DNA of 8,684 nucleotides from Caldivirga sp. UBA161 (GTDB lineage: Archaea > Thermoproteota > Thermoprotei > Thermoproteales > Thermocladiaceae): NCBI RefSeq assembly GCF_002506515.1, contig NZ_DAXS01000028.1, positions 1 to 8,684 of the forward strand. Direction: 5' to 3'. The notes below the pieces were generated by a model. It worked only from the letters and a program-made list of their open reading frames with translations. It was not told the DNA's origin and searched no databases. Below, piece after piece: positions 1 through 5,148 of the stretch. The first letter of the stretch is position 1, and each line of letters starts with the position of its first letter. Both the position numbers and the translations under genes were made by a program.

Positions 1-156
1 GTTGTGAGGTTTAGGAATATTATTGTTCATGAATATGGTGCAGTAGATACTGAACGCGTAAGGATTATTATTGAGTCGAGGGGCTACGGCATAGCCCTTG
101 GCATCATTAGGGGCCTTCACAATAAGTTACGGGGTATGGGCATTATTGATCCATGA
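1..156 (+). CDS. HepT-like (DUF86, HEPN) toxin RNase, 3' end only
   Basis: The window opens inside a reading frame; 51 codons remain before the TGA. The piece carries the HEPN/DUF86 signature RNIIVHEY, fitting the R-x4-6-H active-site motif of HepT-type RNases, followed by the usual helical tail with an E-R-V-R repeat pattern and a short C-terminus. HepT proteins are small cytoplasmic RNases that pair with an MNT-type nucleotidyltransferase antitoxin, which silences the toxin by modifying it near the active site. The partner is normally adjacent; nothing like it lies downstream, so if present it must be upstream, outside the window. The start and length of the protein cannot be judged. The family call rests on the motif and its position near the C-terminus. 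A solitary or non-toxic HEPN protein is the main alternative. Confidence 0.72.
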   Translation, partial: VVRFRNIIVHEYGAVDTERVRIIIESRGYGIALGIIRGLHNKLRGMGIIDP

Positions 157-192
157 ATTTATTTATACTATATTTGTTCATGTTCATATCCC

Positions 193-226
193 TTTTAATC
201 TTCTACTTTGTTTTACAAGATTTTTT
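193..226 (+). terminator. T-tract terminator after the HepT-like gene
   Basis: Three closely spaced oligo-T runs (193-196, 207-214 interrupted by one G, and 221-226 with six T) begin 37 bases after the HepT stop codon. There is no convincing hairpin, which fits archaeal termination at U-rich tracts. The assignment is inferred from composition and position only. Confidence 0.35.
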
Positions 227-299
227 GAATACTTCGTATTTCGGTATAAGTTTGTGTGAGATAAGATAAGTATGATTATGCCCTTAGGGCTGAGGATGA

Positions 300-443
300 G
301 GCAATATAAGTGGTGTGATCCCTAAGGCGGCTGCGGTACTTGACTATGAGGCGAATACTTTTACTGGCTGGGCAATGTTTAAGCTACTGAAGAACCCAAC
401 ACCATTATTCAGATTAAGCAGGAGGCTTAATACACGGCAGTAG
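300..443 (+). pseudogene. Unrecognised gene remnant, C-terminal part
   Basis: The frame is open from just after a TGA at 297-299 to the TAG at 441-443 and encodes about 47 residues. The only possible start is a GTG at 315. The translation looks protein-like, with VIPKAAAVLDYEANTFTGW followed by MFKLLKNPTPLFRLSRRL, and arginines written as AGG/AGA as in real genes nearby. A TATA box at the right distance is lacking, and the product has no recognisable start. I do not recognise the family. The NP-x-PLFRLSRRL ending is reminiscent of the tail of a larger enzyme rather than a small protein, so I read it as a decayed 3' fragment, but a chance frame of this length cannot be excluded. Confidence 0.3.
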
Positions 444-500
444 TCAGGAGGGTGGAGGAGGGTTAAAGTGTTATGTGGGTCTTGCGGCTAGGGTGGTGGG

Positions 501-1142
501 ATGATTGGTGGCTTAAGTGAGGTAGTTGGTGTGGTTGGGGGCCTTGGGCCTAGGAGGTGGTGGCCTTGGCGTAGTAGGGTGGATCCCTGGGCTGTGCTTA
601 TTGCTGAATTCCTCCTCATTCAGACTGATGCATTTAAGGTGTCTTTAACATATGAGGGGTTCCTGAGGAGGTTCCCAACACCATGCAGCATCCTTGAGGT
701 GGGGCAGGGTGAGGTTGAGGCTATGCTTAAGCCCCTAGGCCTATATAGGCAGAGGGCTGAGCGCCTTAGGAGGGCTGCCGAGTACATTAGGGATAATTAT
801 GATTGCAGGGTACCGTGCAGTTACAGTGAGCTTAGGGGGATTCCAGGCGTTGGGGATTACATTGCTGCTGCCGTAGCCATAGTGGCGTGTGGTGAATCAA
901 AGCCAATCCTAGATACAAACATTGCTAGAGTACTCTCAAGGGCTGTACTTGGTAGGAACCCATCAAGGAGGTACATGAGTGATAAGGAACTTTGGATGCT
1001 GGTGAGGCAGGTTAAGTGGAATAAGGAACTACTCTACTCAATAATTGACTTCGCATCAGAAGTATGCACAGCAAGAAACCCAAAATGCACCCAATGCCCA
1101 ATCAAAAACATATGCAAATACCACACAGGGAAAGTAATGTAG
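501..1142 (+). CDS. Mig/MutY-class HhH-GPD DNA glycosylase with 4Fe-4S cluster
   Basis: This is a 213-residue HhH-GPD base-excision repair protein. The N-terminus has the MutY/Mig pattern WWPWRSRVDPWAVLIAEFLLIQT (about residues 20-42). The helix-hairpin-helix is LRGIPGVGDY (111-120), and the catalytic aspartate is D138 in PILDTNIARVL. The C-terminus holds the iron-sulfur motif C-x6-C-x2-C-x5-C at C189, C196, C199 and C205. Where endonuclease III has its lyase lysine, this protein has Tyr120, as in the archaeal thymine/uracil-G mismatch glycosylase Mig. The A-E-x-L-L-x-x-T block and the end of the protein also resemble Mig more than bacterial MutY. The likely role is therefore removal of T or U from mismatches with G, arising by cytosine or 5-methylcytosine deamination, with little or no lyase activity. 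An adenine glycosylase (MutY) role is the main alternative. The length matches Mig (about 220 residues). ATG 501 is the first start after an in-frame TAG at 489-491. Confidence 0.88.
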   Translation: MIGGLSEVVGVVGGLGPRRWWPWRSRVDPWAVLIAEFLLIQTDAFKVSLTYEGFLRRFPTPCSILEVGQGEVEAMLKPLGLYRQRAERLRRAAEYIRDNYDCRVPCSYSELRGIPGVGDYIAAAVAIVACGESKPILDTNIARVLSRAVLGRNPSRRYMSDKELWMLVRQVKWNKELLYSIIDFASEVCTARNPKCTQCPIKNICKYHTGKVM

Positions 1143-1295
1143 GAGCCAAAAATGGCGCCGCTTGTTTTAGGGTATAAATAGTTTAGGTGAGGGTTAGGAT
1201 TTGGGTTAATGACCTGAGTAATGCTATTTCATTCGCTGGAGCATTTTTAGCGTTAAAGGAACTGCACTAAGAGGATTATAATTTTTCAGGGTAAG

Positions 1296-1303
1296 TTTTT
1301 AAG
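1296..1303 (+). promoter_or_regulatory. TATA box of the dead flavin reductase-like gene
   Basis: TTTTTAAG is centred about 26 bases before the ATG at 1326, the same spacing as in front of the intact GH3 gene. It therefore looks like a preserved leaderless promoter although the gene behind it is broken. Confidence 0.5.
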
Positions 1304-1325
1304 CATGATGCATTAGCCATATTTC

Positions 1326-1391
1326 ATGAACTTCGTAGATTATAATGGAGTGTTCTATAGGCTACTATACCCTAGGCCAACAGTGGTGTAG
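1326..1391 (+). pseudogene. Flavin reductase-like gene, N-terminal remnant
   Basis: An ATG with a correctly spaced TATA box starts a 21-codon frame that contains FYRLLYPRPTVV and ends in TAG. The pattern 'x-Y-x-L-L-x-P-R-P-x-V-V' is the typical opening of archaeal flavin reductase domain proteins (FMN-binding split-barrel family), which continue for about 170-200 residues with strands that bind FMN. None of the remainder (for example the N-x-x-A-x-S-W block) follows in any frame I checked, so the gene appears cut by a deletion shortly after its start. The match rests on one short motif, so the family is probable rather than certain. The intact copy, if any, would be elsewhere in the genome. 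Confidence 0.45.
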
Positions 1392-1399
1392 CTGTTTGA

Positions 1400-1600
1400 A
1401 GGGAAAGCTACACATACCAGCGCCTTAAACATAATCCTGATGCAGCAATAAGCCTATTCATATTTAGGGTGCTTAAGGTTAAGGAAGGGTTAGCGGATAA
1501 GTGGGGCTTTAACTTACTGAAGACTAATGCACTACTTCATGGGGCTGGTAGGGTTTTCCACGCGATTTATGCCAGGAGGATCTTGGCGAAGGATGCTTAG
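1400..1600 (+). pseudogene. Headless helical protein fragment, faintly HEPN/PaREP1-like
   Basis: This frame is open from just after a TGA (1397-1399) to the TAG at 1598-1600 and encodes 66 residues with no ATG. The translation is convincingly protein-like and mostly helical: LKHNPDAAISLF, then VKEGLADKWGFNLL, then NALLHGAGRVFHAIYARRI. The A-x-L-L-H ... FHAIY pattern near the end recalls the 'A-x-x-L-H-x-x-x-F' helix of HEPN-fold proteins such as PaREP1, a family abundant in Thermoproteales. The similarity is weak and I would not assign the family. It lacks a start and a promoter, and follows the flavin reductase remnant directly, so it is most likely a 3' gene fragment joined there by a rearrangement. 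Confidence 0.35.
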
Positions 1601-1676
1601 GATTCATGATTCATTAATTACGCTTAGCCAGGATTAAAAATCAACGATTATGAGTATTACCCCTCCTTCTGAAATA

Positions 1677-1683
1677 CTTTAAA
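1677..1683 (+). promoter_or_regulatory. TATA box of the GH3 beta-glucosidase gene
   Basis: The sequence CTTTAAA lies about 26 bases before ATG 1707. This predicts a transcript that starts at or next to that ATG, and supports it over the in-frame TTG at 1686, which would lie only a few bases after the box. Confidence 0.6.
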
Positions 1684-1706
1684 GGTTGTGGCTACTATGG
1701 TATAGT

Positions 1707-3824
1707 ATGAGTAGGGATGTTAAGGTTGAGGACTTAAGCCTTGAGGAGAAGGTTCAACTACTTGTTGGCGCACCGTGGCGTTTAAGGAGAATTCATGGTG
1801 CAGCTGGTGAAACTAGGCCTGTTAGGGGCTTACCAATGGTGGCTATGGCTGATGGCCCCTCTGGTATTAGGATTGAGCCTAATCCATTCAGGAGGTGGCC
1901 TGCCACAGCCTTCCCAGTACCCACAATGCTCGCATCCACTTGGAATCCCGACTTAGTGGAGGCTGTTGGTGAGGCTATGGGTGAGGAGGCTAGGGATTAC
2001 GGTATAAGCGTGTTCCTTGCGCCTGGCATTAACATTCATAGGCACCCATTATGCGGTAGGAATTTCGAATACTTCTCAGAAGACCCACTCCTAGCTGGTA
2101 AAATTGCCTCAGCCTACGTGAGGGGTGTTCAATCTGTTGGCGTTGCGGCCACGCCTAAGCACTTCGCCGCTAATGAGCAGGAGACTAATAGGACCACCAT
2201 AGATACTATTGTTGATGAGAGGGCTCTTAGGGAAATCTACTTGAAGCCATTTGAAATAGTGGTTAAGGAGGCTAAGCCATGGGCAATAATGAGCTCATAC
2301 AATAAGCTTAACGGTAAGTACGCTTCCCAGAATGAGTGGCTGCTGACTAAGGTGCTTAGGGAGGAGTGGGGGTTTGATGGTATAGTTATGAGTGATTGGG
2401 GTGCTGGTGATAATCCTATTGAGCAGGTTAAGGCTGGTAATGACTTAATAATGCCCGGCAGTGATGAAGCAGTCTCAAGGCTTATTAATGCTGTTAAGGG
2501 GGGTGAGTTGAGTGAGGATTACGTTAATAGGAGTGCAGCCAGGGTCCTTGAATTCATTAAGAAGACTTTAGCCTACAGGGGCCATAATCCATCAAACTCC
2601 CCTAACCTTAAGGATCACGCTAAATTAGCCTACGAGGCTGCCGCTGAGGGTTTAATTCTACTTAAGAATAATGATGCATTACCACTTAATGCTAATACTA
2701 AAATTGCCTTATTCGGTACTGGGCAGGTTGAAACTAATAGGGGTGGTTTAGGTAGTGGGCACACTCACCCAAGGTACTTCATAAATATCCTCGATGGCTT
2801 AAGGGGCAGGGGGTTAAGGGTTGATGAGGAGTTATCATCAATATACGCTAATTACGTTAAGGAGAATAGGGGTGAGGATTACCTATGCGCCCTATACTAT
2901 GAGGAAGCCTACTCAGAGCCTCTACCTCAGGATATTATTAGTGAGGAGCAGGTTAGGAGGTATGCTGAGCGTAATGATGTAGCCATCATAGTTATTACGA
3001 GGAATTCAGGAGAGGGTTGGGATAGGAAGCCCATTAAGGGTGACTACTATTTAACTGATGGTGAACGTAGGCTTATTGAAATGGCTTCAAGGCAATTCCA
3101 CTCACTAGGTAAGAAAATTATAGCCATACTCAACATACCAGCCCCAATAGAGGTAGCCAGTTGGAGGGATTTAGTGGATGCTATACTATTGGTTTGGCTA
3201 CCTGGGCAGGAGGCTGGTAGGGTCATTGCCGACGCATTAATAGGCGCCATTAATCCATCAGGTAAGCTGCCTGTAACCTTCCCTAAGGATTTAAGTGATG
3301 TGCCTGCACTCAAGTCGCCTGAATGCTACCCAGGGATACCTAAGGATAATCCTGGGGCTGTTAGGTATTGTGAGGGAATATACGTGGGTTATAGGTATTA
3401 TGATAAGTATAATGTTGAGCCAGCCTATGAATTCGGCTACGGCCTATCATACACTAAGTTCGAGTACAGGAACCTAAATGTGGTTAAGGATGGGGAATTA
3501 ATTAAAGTATCATTCGATGTAATAAATGTAGGTAAATACCCAGGTAAGGAAGCCGCTCAGGTTTACGTTAAGGCTCCACAGGGCTCAATTGATAAACCAG
3601 TACAGGAGTTGAAGGCCTTTAGGAAAACCAGGCTATTAAATCCAGGTGAGTCAGAGCATGTTGAGTTAACGATTAATGTAAGGGACTTAGCGAGCTTTAA
3701 TGAGGGTAGGGGCATGTGGATTGTTGATGCTGGTGAATATGAGGTTAGGGTTGGCGCATCATCAAGGGACATACGCTTAACGGGTAAATTCACAATAAGC
3801 AGTGTTATTGAATTTAAACCATGA
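1707..3824 (+). CDS. Glycoside hydrolase family 3 beta-glucosidase
   Basis: The 705-residue enzyme hydrolyses terminal beta-linked glucose (possibly xylose) from oligosaccharides with retention of configuration. Residue numbers count from ATG 1707. The N-terminal TIM-like barrel contains DGPSGIR (49-55), GINIHRHPLCGRNFEYFSED (107-126), KHFAANEQETNR (151-162) and the nucleophile Asp230 in GIVMSDWGA. An alpha/beta sandwich domain (about 310-535) carries the probable acid/base Glu436 in RNSGEGWDRKP. A fibronectin III-like domain (about 590-705) ends in VGASSRDIRL. Domain order, length and many blocks, such as GYRYYD...VEPAYEFGYGLSYTKFEY, agree closely with my memory of Thermotoga neapolitana Bgl3B (721 residues, nucleophile D242, acid/base E458). 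There is no signal peptide, so it acts in the cytoplasm on imported sugars. No sugar transporter gene is next to it. An upstream TTG at 1686 would add seven residues, but the TATA spacing favours 1707. Confidence 0.95.
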   Translation: MSRDVKVEDLSLEEKVQLLVGAPWRLRRIHGAAGETRPVRGLPMVAMADGPSGIRIEPNPFRRWPATAFPVPTMLASTWNPDLVEAVGEAMGEEARDYGISVFLAPGINIHRHPLCGRNFEYFSEDPLLAGKIASAYVRGVQSVGVAATPKHFAANEQETNRTTIDTIVDERALREIYLKPFEIVVKEAKPWAIMSSYNKLNGKYASQNEWLLTKVLREEWGFDGIVMSDWGAGDNPIEQVKAGNDLIMPGSDEAVSRLINAVKGGELSEDYVNRSAARVLEFIKKTLAYRGHNPSNSPNLKDHAKLAYEAAAEGLILLKNNDALPLNANTKIALFGTGQVETNRGGLGSGHTHPRYFINILDGLRGRGLRVDEELSSIYANYVKENRGEDYLCALYYEEAYSEPLPQDIISEEQVRRYAERNDVAIIVITRNSGEGWDRKPIKGDYYLTDGERRLIEMASRQFHSLGKKIIAILNIPAPIEVASWRDLVDAILLVWLPGQEAGRVIADALIGAINPSGKLPVTFPKDLSDVPALKSPECYPGIPKDNPGAVRYCEGIYVGYRYYDKYNVEPAYEFGYGLSYTKFEYRNLNVVKDGELIKVSFDVINVGKYPGKEAAQVYVKAPQGSIDKPVQELKAFRKTRLLNPGESEHVELTINVRDLASFNEGRGMWIVDAGEYEVRVGASSRDIRLTGKFTISSVIEFKP

Positions 3825-3857
3825 TGAATAAACCTCATTGAAAACGCATGTTCCCTA

Positions 3858-4346
3858 TTATTTAGCATTAAGCTTCAATACGCAGGGTGTGTAGCCCATC
3901 TGCTTAATTAATGACGCAATGAATAATGGTGGGTCTTGATTTACCACTAATTTAAAGAAGTGGCTCACACAGTGGCAGTCGCTGGAGCCAAAGCCCTTAG
4001 CAGCAACCTCAATGCCCTCATGCCTAAGAAGTGCCTGAGCAATATCATGCTCTATGAAGTATCCATTAACGTAAATTAAGTAGTAGGGCTCAATGTAATC
4101 ACTAATTAGGACGTAGTCTAAATGCCACTTAAGCTTACCTGCCTTAAGCCTAGCCAACTTAAGGTGCCTACCCACCCTAGCCCTAATACCAATCCTAGCT
4201 GAACCAACGTAAGCATAATACCCCTCACTTAACGTAACCCGACCCAGTGAACCAACCTTAACTGAGACTGGTTCTAAGGCTTTAAGGATAAGCACGTACG
4301 TACCCTTCTCCATGCTTAATTCATTAAAATTCATTACGCATTGCAT
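3858..4346 (-). CDS. DUF123 / GIY-YIG nuclease-like protein
   Basis: This 162-residue protein belongs to the DUF123 family (PF01986), a small GIY-YIG-like fold found alone in archaea and fused to endonuclease III in some thermophilic bacteria. The blocks are in family order: GTYVLIL (15-21), GYYAYVGSA (42-50), RARVGRHL (55-62), KWHLDYVL (73-80) and GFGSSDCHCVSHFF (118-131). Its biochemical role is not established. The G-T-Y ... Y-A-Y-V-G pair corresponds to the GIY...YIG core, so DNA cleavage or DNA-end processing is a reasonable inference, not a fact. It converges on the GH3 gene (33-base gap) and diverges from the SUMT gene with a 41-base shared promoter region. A TATA box at 4371-4380 lies 29 bases before ATG 4346. 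The internal ATG at 4313 (MEKGTY) is where many family members begin, but it lacks a promoter at the right distance. Confidence 0.85.
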   Translation of the reverse strand: MQCVMNFNELSMEKGTYVLILKALEPVSVKVGSLGRVTLSEGYYAYVGSARIGIRARVGRHLKLARLKAGKLKWHLDYVLISDYIEPYYLIYVNGYFIEHDIAQALLRHEGIEVAAKGFGSSDCHCVSHFFKLVVNQDPPLFIASLIKQMGYTPCVLKLNAK

Positions 4347-4356
4347 TTAAGTGAGG

Positions 4357-4363
4357 TTTATTT
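4357..4363 (+). promoter_or_regulatory. TATA box of the SUMT gene
   Basis: The sequence TTTATTT is centred 28 bases before ATG 4388, giving a leaderless or nearly leaderless transcript. It is a weaker box than the divergent one beside it. Confidence 0.4.
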
Positions 4364-4370
4364 CCCCTAA

Positions 4371-4380
4371 ATTTTTAAAT
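4371..4380 (-). promoter_or_regulatory. TATA box of the DUF123 gene
   Basis: Read on the minus strand the sequence is ATTTAAAAAT, centred about 29 bases before the ATG at 4346. It is too close (12 bases) to the SUMT start to serve that gene. Confidence 0.5.
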
Positions 4381-4387
4381 TAATGCA

Positions 4388-5134
4388 ATGGTTAAAGTGT
4401 ATATTGTTGGGGCTGGCCCAGGGGATCCTGAGTTAATTACCGTTAAGGCAGTTAAACTATTGGAGTTGGCCGACGTGGTGGTTTACGATAGGTTAATACC
4501 GGTGGATGTTCTTAAGCATGTTAAGGAGGGGGCTGAGTTAATATATGTTGGTAAGGAGCCTGGTAGGCACTCCATGGAGCAGGATGAGATAAATGAATTA
4601 CTCCTCAGGAAGGCTCTTGAGGGTAAGGTGATTGTTAGGCTTCATGGCGGTGACCCATTCATATTCGGTAGGGGTTTCGAGGAGTGCCAGTACTTAATTA
4701 GGAATGGGGTTGAGTGCGAGGCTGTACCAGGGGTAACCAGCGCCATAGCAGCCCCTGAACAGTACCTAATACCAATACTACTTAGGGGTGTGTCCAGTAG
4801 TGTTGCATTTGTGACCGGTAGGGAGGATCCAGGTAAGGGGTTTAGGGAGGTCGACTTCAGGAGGTTAGCTACATCCGTTGGCACAATAGTGATATTAATG
4901 GGTGCCTCTGAGGCATGTAGGATAGCTGGGGAGCTTATTCAAGGAGGCTTAGACTCAAGTACACCTGTGGCCGTGGTGACTAGGGCATACATGAGTGGTT
5001 CAAGGGTTCAATTCATGACGCTGGGTGAGGTGGCTGGCTGCAGAATCACCGTGGAGAATCCGTCAGTGATAATAGTGGGTAAGTCAGTTAGGCTTAGCCC
5101 ACTATATAAAGATGCTGTAAGCCATTCAACCTGA
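4388..5134 (+). CDS. cobA: Uroporphyrinogen-III C-methyltransferase (SUMT)
   Basis: The 248-residue enzyme transfers two methyl groups from S-adenosylmethionine to C2 and C7 of uroporphyrinogen III, giving precorrin-2, the branch point to sirohaem, cobalamin and the archaeal sirohaem-dependent haem route. The tetrapyrrole methylase motifs are all visible: VGAGPGDPELIT (7-18), YDRLI (33-37), RLHGGDPFIFGRGFEE (84-99), VPGVTSAIAAP (113-123), SSVAFVTG (137-144), TIVILMG (166-172) and ENPSVIIVG (223-231). Length is usual for stand-alone SUMT; there is no uroporphyrinogen synthase or CysG fusion. The block usually written GIPLTHR appears as LIPILLR (127-133), so the conserved Thr-His pair is missing. 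No other tetrapyrrole gene is next to it, so it is a single-gene unit. The GTG at 4397 would cut into the first strand, so ATG 4388 is right. Confidence 0.93.
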   Translation: MVKVYIVGAGPGDPELITVKAVKLLELADVVVYDRLIPVDVLKHVKEGAELIYVGKEPGRHSMEQDEINELLLRKALEGKVIVRLHGGDPFIFGRGFEECQYLIRNGVECEAVPGVTSAIAAPEQYLIPILLRGVSSSVAFVTGREDPGKGFREVDFRRLATSVGTIVILMGASEACRIAGELIQGGLDSSTPVAVVTRAYMSGSRVQFMTLGEVAGCRITVENPSVIIVGKSVRLSPLYKDAVSHST

Positions 5135-5148
5135 GAATGAACAGTGAA

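Larger units (their letters stand above)
157..500. other. 344-base region without an intact gene
   Basis: The first 70 bases are very T-rich and contain probable termination tracts for the HepT-like gene. The second half contains an open but headless reading frame at 300-443, described separately. Just before the glycosylase gene lies a G-rich purine stretch (444-462, AGGAGGGTGGAGGAGGG core) and a weak AT element (GGTTAAAGTG, 461-470). That element is about 35 bases before the ATG at 501, longer than the 26-29 bases seen elsewhere in the window. I see no tRNA, repeat array or insertion-sequence ends. Confidence 0.5.
1143..1706. other. 564-base region with gene remnants and the GH3 promoter
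   Basis: No intact gene is present. From left to right it holds: a TATA-like GTATAAATA (1171-1179) with no usable start at the right distance; a 27-codon open stretch (1187-1270, reading ...NDLSNAISFAGAFLALKELH) that may be another remnant or chance; a well-placed TATA box (1296-1303) and the first 21 codons of a flavin reductase-like gene ending in TAG at 1391; an open headless frame (1400-1600); and about 75 bases leading to the GH3 promoter (TATA at 1677-1683). Several unrelated broken frames in one gap suggest past insertions and deletions. Confidence 0.5.
4339..4390. repeat. 9-bp inverted repeat spanning two divergent start codons
   Basis: CATTGCATT (4339-4347) and its exact reverse complement AATGCAATG (4382-4390) flank the 34-base core between the DUF123 and SUMT genes. 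Each arm contains the start codon of one gene, so both genes show ATGCAATG at their start. It could bind a dimeric regulator or be coincidence. Confidence 0.4.

Noticed and set aside
444..462. AGGAGG-type purine run as ribosome binding site of the glycosylase
   Set aside because: It is about 40 bases before the ATG, too far to act as a Shine-Dalgarno site for that start.
1171..1270. Small gene behind GTATAAATA
   Set aside because: The only open frame (GTG 1187, 27 codons) begins too close to the box, and no ATG frame of any length starts at the expected distance.
1686..1706. TTG at 1686 as the start of the GH3 gene
   Set aside because: It lies only about five bases after the TATA box; ATG 1707 is at the normal 26-base spacing and matches the family's N-terminus.
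3047..3313. 88-codon minus-strand ORF within the GH3 gene
   Set aside because: It lies wholly antisense to a well-supported GH3 coding region and shows no family motif; a shadow frame.
3295..3477. 60-codon plus-strand ORF in another frame of the GH3 gene
   Set aside because: It overlaps the conserved C-terminal part of GH3 and has no own promoter or motif.
3563..3868. 101-codon minus-strand ORF over the GH3 end
   Set aside because: It is antisense to the fibronectin III-like domain, and the DUF123 gene occupies its upstream side; no motif.
4642..4884. 80-codon minus-strand ORF in the SUMT gene
   Set aside because: It is antisense to the conserved tetrapyrrole methylase motifs; a shadow frame.
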